From assembly GCA_963758555.1 (NCBI GenBank), contig CAVWVW010000003.1:1550001-1614000 (forward strand): a stretch of DNA of 64,000 nt, read 5' to 3'. Both the position numbers and the translations under genes were made by a program. Of the stretch, positions 1 through 8,639 are shown piece after piece (the stretch's first letter is position 1; every line of letters starts with the position of its first letter). Below the pieces are notes generated by a model, which was given only the letters and a program-made list of their open reading frames with translations, made no database searches and had not been told where the DNA came from. The DNA comes from CAIUMH01 sp963758555. GTDB taxonomy: Bacteria; Actinomycetota; Acidimicrobiia; Acidimicrobiales; RAAP-2.

Positions 1-13
1 AGCGACGACCTCA

Positions 14-62
14 CCGATGGCCGATGGCCGATGGCCGATGGCCGATGGCCGATGGCCGATGG
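14..62. repeat. Perfect heptamer tandem repeat, 7 copies of CCGATGG
   Basis: Seven uninterrupted head-to-tail copies of CCGATGG fill 49 bp. The array is followed by an unremarkable GC-rich stretch up to the end of the convergent gene at 177. A 7-bp unit is not a codon multiple, so copy-number change would shift any frame running through it, and no convincing gene crosses it. It may be a slipped-strand microsatellite. Its full extent to the left cannot be seen. Confidence 0.95.
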
Positions 63-176
63 GGTCAGTGTTGCCGTGATCAGTCGGGACGCGGCCCCTA
101 GGTGCACCTTCGAGCTGCTGGATCGACGACCAAGGTGCTCACTCGCCAGCTCTGCTGAGGGAGCATCGAAGCTCCC

Positions 177-1040
177 CTATCCCAGGTGCGTGACGATGCG
201 AGCCCCTTGAACGAACCTTGCGTCGTTGGTCAGGGTGTAGCCACGGAGGCAGGCCTCGACCAGCTTGACCTGGTGGGGATCGAAGCTCTCTGCGGCAACA
301 TCGATCGTCTTGTCATCCCACACGGCATGCTCCTCGGGATCGATCTGGCGTGACTCGCTGCCGTAGAGCGCTCGGTGCTCCGCGTAGAGCTGGTCCGCAG
401 CCGCTCGCGCGTCGTCTTCCGAGATGTAGCTGCTCAACAGGTGGACTGCCATCGCACCGGTCACGCCGTGGAGGTTGAGGATGTTGGGCTCGCTGTTGAA
501 GAAGCCCACCCCGTGAGCGGCCGCGTCGAGGGCACCACGGCGAGGATCGCCTTGCTCGCCTGCACCCACCACAGCCTCACCGGGGCGGAACCAGACGGCC
601 CAGTGCGCGAGGGCCCGTGCGAGCTCGTCACGTCGCTCAGGCGTCTCGGCTCGGGTCATGGCGCGGACGGCGTGTGACGTCCTGATCACGCCATGGAAGA
701 GCGCGGCGCTCAAGCCCGGCATGAGGCGCGGGACCCACACCGACACGGTGTCGCTCCAGCCGTCGCGCTCGATCACCTCAGAGAAGAAGCCCATCCACTC
801 GGGCAGCACCTGACTCCGCCCCAGCTCCGCCTGCCAGTCGAAGCCAGATCCCCAGTGAGAGGGCGCCGCCGGTCGCTCTTGCTGCAGGTGCGCCTCAGAG
901 CTCTCGACCCATGAGTCGAGCGCAGCGGCTCTCCCGAGGACGTCGAGCACCTCGCACGCCATGGGCGCGTGGCTGACGAAGCGCTTCGGCGGCGGGTACT
1001 CAAGCGTCGAGACCCGGGCGAGCGCTCCATCGAGATCCAC
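177..1040 (-). CDS. Questin oxidase-like (DUF4243 family) protein
   Basis: The 287-residue product resembles the questin oxidase/AflY-like family of putative Baeyer-Villiger-type oxidases. The supporting segments are LFHGVIRTSHAVRAM near residues 113-127, a following HWAVWF block near 145-150, and NILNLHGVTGAMA in the C-terminal half. The repeated histidines in these blocks are the conserved feature of the family. The start is a GTG with a strong GGAGGTGA Shine-Dalgarno sequence just upstream. The gene is monocistronic and divergent from the DprE2-like gene at 1241. The substrate is unknown: fungal members act on polyketides, but bacterial members are largely uncharacterised, so the name is family-level only. 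Confidence 0.7.
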   Translation of the reverse strand: MDLDGALARVSTLEYPPPKRFVSHAPMACEVLDVLGRAAALDSWVESSEAHLQQERPAAPSHWGSGFDWQAELGRSQVLPEWMGFFSEVIERDGWSDTVSVWVPRLMPGLSAALFHGVIRTSHAVRAMTRAETPERRDELARALAHWAVWFRPGEAVVGAGEQGDPRRGALDAAAHGVGFFNSEPNILNLHGVTGAMAVHLLSSYISEDDARAAADQLYAEHRALYGSESRQIDPEEHAVWDDKTIDVAAESFDPHQVKLVEACLRGYTLTNDARFVQGARIVTHLG

Positions 1041-1240
1041 TTCGCATCACCTCCCGGCTCAGAGCCCGTTCGACGACGCAGCCCTGGCGAGCTCCGTTGC
1101 CTTCCACGATCGAGGTTAGAGGGAGGCCGGCCTCCGGCTTCCGATCTTCTTCACACTCGCTCTGGCTCCTCAGGCGCTCTCCCCCTCAGCCGTCATGCGC
1201 CGGCGAGGTGGCACACGGGTCCAGGTGCCACACTGAGCGG

Positions 1241-1993
1241 GTGGAAGCGCCACCGCCCAGCACCGTGCTCGTGCTGGGCGGCCGAAGCGAGATCGGGCTC
1301 GCGGTGGCTCGACGCCTCGCCCCCGGCAACGTCATCTGCCTGGCCGCTCGACACAGCGACGAGATGGGCGAGGAGTCCTCGCGGCTCACCGCCGCTGGGG
1401 CACGGTCGGTGCACGTCGCCGAGTTCGATGCCAGTGACCTCTCGTCTCACCAAGCGCTCTTCGAGGAGCTCATCGTCGAGCACGGCCCGATCGGCGTCGT
1501 CGTCCTCGCCTTCGGCATCCTTGGGGACCAAGCGCTGGCCGAGAGGGAGCCCCGACACGCTCTCGAGATCATCCAGACCGACTTCGTGGCGCAGGTCAAC
1601 GTGCTCACCATCGTCTCGAACCTCTTGCGAGCCCAGGGCAGCGGCCAGATCGTGGTGTTCAGCTCGATCGCCGGAGCCCGAGTGCGACGGGCCAACTACG
1701 TCTACGGCTCGGCCAAGGCCGGCCTCGACGGCTTCGCCACAGGACTCAGCGACGCCCTTCGCGGCACCGGCGTCGAGCTCCTGGTCGTCCGTCCCGGCTT
1801 CGTCATCGGACGGATGACGGAAGGGATGACCCCGGTCCCCTTGTTCTCGAGCACCCCCGACGAGGTCGCCTCAGCGGTCGTCAAGGCACTGGACGCTCGA
1901 AAGGATCAGGTCTGGATCCCTCCGCTCCTCTCGGTGGCGGCTCTCGTCACGCACCTGATCCCAAGGAGACTCTGGCGGCAGATGCCTCGATGA
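1241..1993 (+). CDS. Short-chain dehydrogenase, DprE2-like (decaprenylphosphoryl-2-keto-ribose reductase type)
   Basis: A 250-residue classical SDR. The NAD(P)-binding motif is GGRSEIG (residues 13-19). The catalytic set is Ser142/143, Tyr156 and Lys160 in YGSAKAGLDGF. AFGILGD, the SSIAGARVRRANYVYGS block and a C-terminal IPRRLWRQMP match mycobacterial DprE2, which makes decaprenylphosphoryl-arabinose for arabinan synthesis. The open frame extends upstream to 1097, but that extension has no SDR homology, so the GTG at 1241 is preferred. The FAD oxidase partner DprE1 is not adjacent or elsewhere in the window. The homology is persuasive, but the exact polyprenyl substrate is inferred. Confidence 0.8.
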   Translation: MEAPPPSTVLVLGGRSEIGLAVARRLAPGNVICLAARHSDEMGEESSRLTAAGARSVHVAEFDASDLSSHQALFEELIVEHGPIGVVVLAFGILGDQALAEREPRHALEIIQTDFVAQVNVLTIVSNLLRAQGSGQIVVFSSIAGARVRRANYVYGSAKAGLDGFATGLSDALRGTGVELLVVRPGFVIGRMTEGMTPVPLFSSTPDEVASAVVKALDARKDQVWIPPLLSVAALVTHLIPRRLWRQMPR

Positions 1994-2181
1994 GGACTGG
2001 TGGCGATCCTCGCTGGCGGGAACGTGGAGGATCACGAGGGCTCGACGTTACCGAGGAGCCTCACCGCCCGGCGTCGATCGGCCCGTCCGCCACAGTTCAC
2101 GTCACCGAACGTTCGCGAGCACGTCGATCTGCCTTCTGGCACACTCAGCACACGTTGCATCACGACCTAGGTGGTCTCTGC

Positions 2182-2478
2182 TCAGCCGCCTCCGCCCGAG
2201 CTGCTCGAGCCGTCCGCGGCGCCCAGCTCACCGAACTCGGCCTCGTACTCCTTGAGGGTCTCGACGTGGTGAGCGATCTTTGCCTCGGTCCCCTCGGTCG
2301 TCTCGTCTCCTCGGCCCGCCTTCTCTAAGAAGACCACGAGGCCGAGCTGGCGCAGCACCTCGTCGGCGGCGCGCTTGGCTTGCACCTCTTCGACCTTGCT
2401 CTGCCCCTTCTGCGCCGTGTCCTTGGCCACAGCGGTGACCACCGCAGCCTGTTCCTTCATCTTGTCCATGAAACCCAT
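2182..2478 (-). CDS. Small helical protein of unknown function
   Basis: A 98-residue product starting MGFMDKMKEQAA from an ATG preceded by a good GGGAGG ribosome-binding site. This start is preferred over a longer upstream extension. The first 45 residues are a charged, Ala/Lys/Gln-rich amphipathic helix. A Val-Val-Phe hydrophobic patch follows, then Glu-rich helix and a Ser4-Gly4 tail. It resembles the small helical 'MGLLDKMKEQA' proteins common in actinobacteria, which have no assigned function. It is convergent with the reductase at 1241 and divergent from the membrane protein at 2702. No catalytic motif or signal peptide is visible. Confidence 0.65.
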   Translation of the reverse strand: MGFMDKMKEQAAVVTAVAKDTAQKGQSKVEEVQAKRAADEVLRQLGLVVFLEKAGRGDETTEGTEAKIAHHVETLKEYEAEFGELGAADGSSSSGGGG

Positions 2479-2701
2479 CGGAACCTCCCTCGCTCGCCCA
2501 CACCGTAGGCCTCCCCTGCCACCGCTTGACGCTCTGCGCTTGCAGGCACGAGGCGCTCTCGATCCAGTCGAGCAGTGCGACAGCCAGGAGTGACGCATGC
2601 TCAGAGCACCTCACCTCGATCCCCGGCTCGTCCTTCGTCGGAGCCAGCCAGCACCTCGGCACCACCGGTTCCCCAGAGCAGAGGCGCCACGGGGTGGCAG
2701 G

Positions 2702-3259
2702 ATGCGGTTCGTGCGTGCGATCGAGGTGGTCTTCGGGGTTGGATGGGTGGCCTTCTGGATCTACTGGATCGCCGCCGCGATCGCCACCAAGCGCAGCTTC
2801 GTCCCGATGCGACGATTCGCTGGCGTCAGAGTGGTGATCGTCCTGGTGGTGCTCGTGGTGTTCCGAGCCGGCGTCTTCCGGGGTCACGGCACCAGCTTCA
2901 GCCCGGCTCGCGCTGGCATCGGGCTCGCCCTCTTCGGGGTGGGCTTGCTCGTCGCCATCTGGGCTCGAGTCCACCTCGGGCGCAACTGGGGAACCCCGAT
3001 GGCAACGATGGCAGATCCCGAGCTGGTCACCAGCGGGCCCTATCGCTTGATCCGCCATCCCATCTACTCCGGTCTCTTGCTGGCCCTGCTCGGTACCGCG
3101 GTGGCCCTCAGCTGGTTCTGGCTCATCGTCGCGGCGGCAGCGGGCATCTACTTCATCTACAGCGCCACCGTCGAGGAGCGAACCATGGCAGCAGCGTTTC
3201 CTGAGACCTACCCGGCCTACGTGCGCTCCACCAAGATGCTCATCCCCTTCGTCTTCTGA
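2702..3259 (+). CDS. Isoprenylcysteine carboxyl methyltransferase-like membrane protein
   Basis: A 185-residue polytopic membrane protein with four to five hydrophobic segments (roughly residues 7-25, 40-58, 72-92 and 120-150). The ICMT/phospholipid methyltransferase-like C-terminal signature is present: TSGPYRLIRHPIYSG, then EERTMAAAFPETYPAYVRST. In this superfamily the signature binds S-adenosylmethionine and the acceptor at the membrane face. The ATG at 2702 (MRFVRAIEV) is chosen because the preceding in-frame residues are Arg/Pro-rich and not family-like. The substrate is unknown. Bacterial members methylate isoprenoid or lipid groups, and several are uncharacterised. Confidence 0.8.
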   Translation: MRFVRAIEVVFGVGWVAFWIYWIAAAIATKRSFVPMRRFAGVRVVIVLVVLVVFRAGVFRGHGTSFSPARAGIGLALFGVGLLVAIWARVHLGRNWGTPMATMADPELVTSGPYRLIRHPIYSGLLLALLGTAVALSWFWLIVAAAAGIYFIYSATVEERTMAAAFPETYPAYVRSTKMLIPFVF

Positions 3260-3464
3260 TCGGCCTCGAACAGCGCCGTGCTGGCCTGCTGCGGCGCTGC
3301 ACCTTGAAGCGCCCAATCAGCAGGCACGCTGACCATCCCTCCAGGTCACGCCTCCACCCCGACCGTCGTCGTCTGCTCCTTTGGTGGCGCGGGACCGATC
3401 GTAACTGGCACCGAGCTCACGAGGCGTCCGATGGCTCCGGACCACGTGCGAACGGCACCAAGAC

Positions 3465-3514
3465 GGCGACGTGCGCCCCTCGGCACCCGAAGGCACCGAG
3501 GAGCGCACGTCGCC
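3465..3514. terminator. Long hairpin between convergent genes, candidate bidirectional terminator
   Basis: An inverted repeat with 19-nt arms (3465-3483 and 3496-3514) and one mismatch encloses a 12-nt loop. The arm core is GACGTGCGC / GCGCACGTC. It lies between the convergent genes ending at 3259 (+) and 3541 (-). There is no T-tract on either side, so it is not a textbook intrinsic terminator. Actinobacterial terminators often lack one. Confidence 0.6.
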
Positions 3515-3540
3515 TGCAGCTCAGAATTGAGAGGTGCTGA

Positions 3541-5307
3541 TCAGCCCTCTCGCCTGGCGTGGTTGGACCAGTCACCGTGGCCGTGGCCGTGGCCACCCTC
3601 GAAGCCGTGGGTGATCGATCCTGGCGTGAAGCTCACGCCTCGGACCACCACGCCGTTCTTCGCAGGCACCACCGTGTGGAACGACTCGGTCGCCGGAGCC
3701 GAGGTGGCTCCGAGCTTGTCCGTGATCGAGACCAGCTGGTTGGGATCAGCCCCCTGGTCACCGCTGCCGCTCACCGTCGAGGTCTCGGCCCAGAGGGTCA
3801 CCGTTCCGTCCGGGTTCACCCGGCCGGTCAGGTTCCGAAGCCCATCGGTCGCCGGTGACCAGGGCAGCCCGGTGCCGCCCGTGCCCGAGTTCAGCCCCGT
3901 CGGGTAGCCCGCCACGGTGTAGGGCTGACCGAGGTTGAGGCCGCCTTGGAGGGTGTAGGCGAGGTTCCACTGTCCCGTGCTCGAGTCGAGCACCCACTTC
4001 TGGAGCCCGGCGGTCGTCGAGGCCGCCGCAGCGGTGTAGGTCCCGGTCGACGACGAGTAGGCGTTGTCACCCGCCCCCTCATCGGCGACGTAGAGGGTCG
4101 TCGGGTTGGCGAACCAGATGCCAAAGGGGTAGTCGCTGGCGTCGGTGGCGCCCGAGGCCAGCGACGTCGGGAAGCCCTTCAAGATGCACATGTTGGTGGG
4201 TTCCAAGCCCGGGTTGTTCGTGGTCACGCCCTTCTTGGTGATCGTGCCACCGGCGGTCGCGTCATAGACGGGCGTCGAGGTCGTCGGCCACGTGGCTCCG
4301 GACGCCGGGAGGCCCACGCCTGACGACGGGCACGCTTGACCCGTCGGGTCGACGAAGTAGACGGTGTCGACGCCGTTGCTGCCCGAGCCCTTGGTGTAGT
4401 ACACGACGTGGTGGTAGGCGGTCAGACCGCGGTAGTTGTTGTCCTTGGCCGACTTGTCCGCCGGAAGCCCGAGCTGGAGGATGTTGAAGCTCCCGAGCGG
4501 CGTGGGCGAGGACGGGGTCTGCGCCGACTCCGGCAAGCTCGAGGGCTCGAGCAGCTGGGCACCCGCCCCCGTCACGACCTGCGCTGGCTCGGGGCTTCCC
4601 CCGTTGCCTGCGTTGCCCGCGGCGTAGATGACGTGGTCCTTGTCGTTGAGGACCGCTGCCCGGCCGTTGTCGCCGTTGAAGGCGTTGGTCTCGGTGTAGC
4701 GGATCGAACCCTGCGCGTCGAGCTGCCCGACGACTCGGTAGTACGAGCCGGGCACGGCGTTGGTGGGATCGGGGTCGCCCGGCGTGTTGGCGTTCGAGAC
4801 GTCAGCAGTGGCGTCCGGGGCGTTGTACCCGACGAACGTCACGTACTTGCCGTGGGTCGAGAGGTTGAGCGCCAGCTCGGACTTCGACGAGAAGCTGGTG
4901 ACGAGCTGGTTGGAGCTCGACGTCACGTCGGGCTGCGAGCTGTTGGGCAGGTCGACCTTCTTGAGCAGCGTGCCCCAGGGGCTGAGCTCGTCCAGGGTGA
5001 TCTCCGAGGTGACGCCGAAGCTGGCGTCCACCGAGGAGTTGTTGAAGACGGTGGGGTACGTGCCATCCGTCACCGCGGTGCCGCAGGGATCGGGAGCGCC
5101 CTTGGAGCTGCTGCAACCCGGGGGGAGCTGGGTCACACCGGCCACGATGCCGGGGTCCGTCTGGTACGTGCTGGTCGCCACCAGCAGGTTGCCCGGTTCG
5201 AGGGCGAGGTGGTTGTCGGCACCGGCGCCCTGCGCCGGGATCAGCGCCGCCAGCGCCAGCACTCCCGCGCACGGAGGTAGGAGGAGGGTGAGTCGTCGTT
5301 TGGCCAT
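3541..5307 (-). CDS. Large secreted protein of unknown function with Gly-His tail
   Basis: A 588-residue protein with a clean Sec signal peptide (MAKRRLTLLLPP, hydrophobic core to about residue 22, AQGAGA cleavage region). The mature chain is Ser/Thr/Gly/Asn-rich. Repeated short beta-type segments such as LEPGNLLVATSTY, HHVVYYTKG and NPDGTVTLWAET suggest an extracellular beta-propeller-like fold. Cysteines at PPGCSS, DPCGTA and QACPSS could form disulfides. The C-terminus carries GGHGHGHGDW, a potential metal-binding tail. The ATG has a GAGAGGAAC ribosome-binding sequence upstream. No catalytic motif is recognised. The reading frame is intact over 1.77 kb. Function is unassigned. Confidence 0.75.
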   Translation of the reverse strand: MAKRRLTLLLPPCAGVLALAALIPAQGAGADNHLALEPGNLLVATSTYQTDPGIVAGVTQLPPGCSSSKGAPDPCGTAVTDGTYPTVFNNSSVDASFGVTSEITLDELSPWGTLLKKVDLPNSSQPDVTSSSNQLVTSFSSKSELALNLSTHGKYVTFVGYNAPDATADVSNANTPGDPDPTNAVPGSYYRVVGQLDAQGSIRYTETNAFNGDNGRAAVLNDKDHVIYAAGNAGNGGSPEPAQVVTGAGAQLLEPSSLPESAQTPSSPTPLGSFNILQLGLPADKSAKDNNYRGLTAYHHVVYYTKGSGSNGVDTVYFVDPTGQACPSSGVGLPASGATWPTTSTPVYDATAGGTITKKGVTTNNPGLEPTNMCILKGFPTSLASGATDASDYPFGIWFANPTTLYVADEGAGDNAYSSSTGTYTAAAASTTAGLQKWVLDSSTGQWNLAYTLQGGLNLGQPYTVAGYPTGLNSGTGGTGLPWSPATDGLRNLTGRVNPDGTVTLWAETSTVSGSGDQGADPNQLVSITDKLGATSAPATESFHTVVPAKNGVVVRGVSFTPGSITHGFEGGHGHGHGDWSNHARREG

Positions 5308-5466
5308 CTGAGGTTCCTCTCATGTGGTGGTTCTTGAGAGGAAGGTAGAGAGTCGAGGCAAACGTATTGAGATCGCTCTTCGACAGCCACATGAACAGAT
5401 GCCGACGTCTCGGTGCATCCCCAGCACGCTGGGCTGCGTCGACGTGCCCCGCAGTGCGTCAGCGCT

Positions 5467-6069
5467 TCAGCGCGCGGCTCGCCACATCGTGGTCACGACG
5501 GGTCCGTCGTCAGGGGCCATGAACGCTCCGATCGGCTCGAAGCCGACGCTGGCGTAGCGGTCGTTGTTGAGGGGGTTCGACGACTCGAGGTAGGCGGGGG
5601 CGTGCTCGGCGTCGATGACCTTGAGGGTCTCTCGGAGCAGCGCCATCCCCTCACCCTTCCCTCGATGCTCGGGATGCGTGCCGAGCAGGCTCAGGTAGTA
5701 GTGATCGACGCCACGCGGGTGCGCTTCGTCGAAGCGGGCCTCAAGGTCGAAGAACAGTGCAGCCTTCGCGCCCAGGCGCTCGGCGATGAAGGCCGCCACC
5801 CGCGCTTCGACCTCGGCTGACAGCTCGGTGCCTCCCGGCGGTATCCACACCGCGGTTGCCGTCCCTGCGGTCGTGATCCAGGTGTCCTGGTAGCGGAGCG
5901 GTCCCTCGAGGAAGAGGTGCCAGTAGGCGGCGACGTGGTCAGTTCGACCATCCGGGCCAGCGAGCGCCCAGCCCCACAGGGGATCGTCGGCGAACGCGCC
6001 CGTGATGATCTCAGCCACTCTCGCCCGATCGGATGGCTCCGCTCGTCGGGCTGCTCGCTCATCGGCCAT
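5467..6069 (-). CDS. GNAT family N-acetyltransferase
   Basis: A 200-residue GNAT protein. The acetyl-CoA-binding motif A is THPEHRGKGEGMALL at about residues 137-151. It is preceded by the strand HYYLSLLG and followed by YLESSNPLNNDRYASVGF, the usual motif B. An N-terminal AFADDPLWGWAL and a W-rich middle place it with the GNATs that act on small molecules. The start at 6069 (MADERAARR) has a GGAG ribosome-binding site, and an in-frame upstream extension to 6234 is rejected as non-homologous. The acceptor substrate is unknown. It precedes the secreted-protein gene on the same strand, but with 160 bp between them. Confidence 0.8.
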   Translation of the reverse strand: MADERAARRAEPSDRARVAEIITGAFADDPLWGWALAGPDGRTDHVAAYWHLFLEGPLRYQDTWITTAGTATAVWIPPGGTELSAEVEARVAAFIAERLGAKAALFFDLEARFDEAHPRGVDHYYLSLLGTHPEHRGKGEGMALLRETLKVIDAEHAPAYLESSNPLNNDRYASVGFEPIGAFMAPDDGPVVTTMWRAAR

Positions 6070-6183
6070 GTGCACTCCTCTGCGGCTTCGTCGCTCGGCG
6101 GGAGCCGAGGCCTTCTGCCTCGATCCTGAGAGTAGGTTCTGTCTGGACGGTTGACGGATGTCGGAACGAAGGGGCCTCAGACC

Positions 6184-6456
6184 ATGATGTATCACCGATA
6201 CTTCGGCGGTGGACCGATGGGCGGAGGGCACCACTGGATCGGTGCCATCGTGTTCTTCGTCTTCGCGGCGGTCGTCCTCGGCGCGCTGGCCTGGGCGATC
6301 ATCACGATCCTTCGCCAGAAGGACCAGCAGGTGAAGACAGGAGCCTCCCTCGCTGGAGGTGTCGACGCTCGACGGATCCTCGACGAGCGCTTCGCACGAG
6401 GCGAGATCGAGCCTGACGACTACCGAGCTCGCCGCGACCTGCTGGACGGAGACTGA
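6184..6456 (+). CDS. Small SHOCT-domain membrane protein
   Basis: A 90-residue protein with a His/Gly/Met-rich N-terminus, one transmembrane helix (about residues 22-43, AIVFFVFAAVVLGALAWAII) and a C-terminal SHOCT motif (ARRILDERFARGEIEPDDY). SHOCT is a short C-terminal oligomerisation-type motif found on many small membrane proteins. The ATG at 6184 is preceded by a weak GGGG run, and an in-frame TTG at 6151 is an alternative start. It is divergent from the GNAT gene. No enzymatic role can be deduced. Confidence 0.75.
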   Translation: MMYHRYFGGGPMGGGHHWIGAIVFFVFAAVVLGALAWAIITILRQKDQQVKTGASLAGGVDARRILDERFARGEIEPDDYRARRDLLDGD

Positions 6457-6687
6457 GTCGGGGGCAGTGACCCTCGCTGTTCCCCAAGGCCTCCGATCGC
6501 GGAGACGCAGCGCTCCCCTGCCGACGCAGTCCTAGCCGGCTAGCTCGACCGAACCCTGCAGTTGGGCCAGGTCCACCTGCGTGAGCGTCCATGCGGCCAG
6601 GCACCGTCGTCCCGCCTTGGTGACGGTGCTCTCGATAGGTTGAAGCTCGTGGAGCTCCCTGGGTTTCCGAGCGACCGCACGATCCGG

Positions 6688-7134
6688 GTGAGCGAGGATC
6701 AGCGTGGCGCCTCGATGATCGGCATCGTGATCGTCGTCTTGATCCTTGGCGTGATGGCGGCGATCGCGCTCTCCCAGCTCGAGCACGAGACGACCACGCA
6801 CGCCGCCGGCAAGACGCAGTCGTTGCTGAAGCGCTCGACCGGCGCCAGCAGCACGAACCAGCAAGCCGCCATCGCTGCGTGCCAGGCCGACTTCCAAGCC
6901 GTGCAGCAGCTCCTCCAGATCTATCAGACCGAGCACCAGACCAACCCACCTGCCGGGACGGCCTGGGCACAATCGCTCGCCACTGAGGGAGCGCAGGGCG
7001 ATGCCTGGCCCTCCAGCTCGAGCTTTGCGATCACGTGGGATGGCTCCGTCCTCAGTGTGATCCCCACCACGGGGACCGCTTCTCACGGCTCCTCCGGCGC
7101 CGTCTCGCCGCCGACGGGGTGCTTCGCCGCGTAG
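6688..7134 (+). CDS. Pilin-like single-pass protein (class III signal-like N-terminus)
   Basis: About 148 residues from a GTG at 6688. A short basic leader SEDQRG is followed directly by a hydrophobic helix (ASMIGIVIVVLILGVMAAIA) and a charged helical stretch, the layout of type IV pilin and pseudopilin N-termini with cleavage after Gly. Position +5 would be Gly rather than the usual Glu, so it is at best an atypical or minor pilin. The rest is Gln/Ala/Ser-rich, with a Cys in IAACQADF and a second in the C-terminal TGCFAA, a plausible disulfide pair. No pilus assembly gene lies nearby. The frame stays open upstream to 6562. Confidence 0.55.
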   Translation: MSEDQRGASMIGIVIVVLILGVMAAIALSQLEHETTTHAAGKTQSLLKRSTGASSTNQQAAIAACQADFQAVQQLLQIYQTEHQTNPPAGTAWAQSLATEGAQGDAWPSSSSFAITWDGSVLSVIPTTGTASHGSSGAVSPPTGCFAA

Positions 7135-7269
7135 GTGCACCAGATGGCTCGGGCGACCAGCCTGGGTGCTCATCCGCTGCCTCCTCCGACCCGAGAGCGA
7201 GCCCTGGGCCAAGAGGTCAGAGAGGGTCCGAGGTCGACGCTCCCAGCCGGGAGCGTGATCACCCTTCGC

Positions 7270-8639
7270 TCAGCTGTCGCCGCTCGCTTGACCCTCGCTC
7301 GGGTGCACGATCACGCCCCAGAGGGCGAGGAGCGTGCTCGCCGAGAGCAGGTGGACCGCCTGGGCCGCCGGCGAGCGACCCGGTGCGCTTGGAGGGAGCA
7401 GCACCCGGAGGGCTCCGGGCAGCGATTCGAACAAGAGTGGCGTCGAGAGACGGAGCGCTTCGCCGTCGATGCCGATCTCGACCTCTCCGTTCGAGCGGAG
7501 CTCGAAGCTCGGGGTCGACCATTCGAGCCATCCTGGGAACCGCTGGGGATGACCGGCGAGCAAGAGCGTGGCCAAGCGAGTCGCTGCGGCTGGCGTCCTC
7601 GACGGCGACGCTGGCTACGCCGAGCTCTCCTCGATCGAGGCGAGCCCTGGATCCTCGGCCAGCGGCGTGGCGAAGCTCATAGGGGTTGTTCGAGATCAAC
7701 ATCACGTCCGCGCTCGAGTGCTCCGTGCCGTCTGGCCCGACGAAGCGCAGGTCCAGCCGCGGCGCCTCGGGTCCGAGCATGTCCGGCAGCATGTCAGCTG
7801 CCGTCTGGCGCTTGGCGTCTCGATAGTCCGGCGACTGGACGATCTTGGCGTAGAGCCCGAGCGTGGCGTTGTTGACGAAGACCCGACCGTTCACGGTGGC
7901 GAGGTCGACTCGTCGCTCGACACCACTGGCAAAGGCGGTCAAGGCGCCGACCACGTCGTCACGGTCGAGGCCGAGGTCGAGGGCGAAGTGGTTGCGAGTC
8001 CCCGCCGGCACCACCACGAAGGGCAGTCCATGTCGAGCTGCGACCGAGGCGACCAGCGCCTGTGAGCCATCTCCCCCAGCCATCCCGATGACGTCAGCAC
8101 CACGGGCGACGGCGTCTTCGGCTAGCTCACGCAGATCATCACCTTGGCTGAGCACGATGGGCTCGATCCCCCGCGCCGTGCACTCCTCCACGAGCTTGAA
8201 GCGCTCGGCCTTGCCCCCGCCGGACTTCAGGTTCATGATCAGGACCGGATGGAGGGCCGGCGTCGCCGGTCTGCTTGGTGCAGCTCGGGTCGGGGCGCGG
8301 ATCCCTTCCCAGTGCTAGCCGGGCGGTGCCGATCGAGAGGACCCCGAGCAGCGCGATCGCCACGATCCTCCAGACGGACAGGTCGGCTGAGAGCACGCCG
8401 AAGAGCAGCACTCCGAGTCCCACCGTTGCCACCCCCAGTGCGACGGAGCGGGCTGCGCCACGACGAGTGAGGACGTCCCAAGCGCCGAGGACGATGACGA
8501 CGAGGCCCAGCAGTGCGACGAGCACCGCGCCGAGATCACCGACCACGCCCACCAAGAGGACCGGCACGATGGCCACGAGCGCACCGAGGGCGATCACGGC
8601 TGCTGCTCGTCGGATGAAGATGGCTCGGTGGTCGCTCAT
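7270..8639 (-). CDS. Membrane-anchored diacylglycerol kinase family protein (frameshifted as sequenced)
   Basis: Reconstructed as about 455 residues in three successive frames. Residues 1-115 hold four transmembrane helices (VIALGALVAIVPVLLVG, VALLGLVVIVLGAW and others). After a linker come the DAGK catalytic landmarks: LIMNLKSGGGKAERF, then GMAGGDGSQALVASVA (the GGDG nucleotide motif), then PAGTRNHFALDLGLDRDD. The C-terminal lobe ends SNGEVEIGIDGEAL, conserved in lipid and YegS-type kinases. Two +1 shifts interrupt it, near 8264 and near 7573 (CTT-G-GCC). Both are explained by one surplus base. Its ATG overlaps the SulP stop by four bases (ATGA), so the two are probably co-translated. The lipid substrate is unknown. 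Confidence 0.75.

Noticed and set aside
14..62. CRISPR array
   Set aside because: Units are 7 bp with no spacers, and no cas genes are present.
2228..3316. 362-residue minus-strand frame over the methyltransferase-like gene
   Set aside because: The plus-strand gene has the ICMT signature. This frame is rich in Glu/His/Asp repeats typical of antisense translation.
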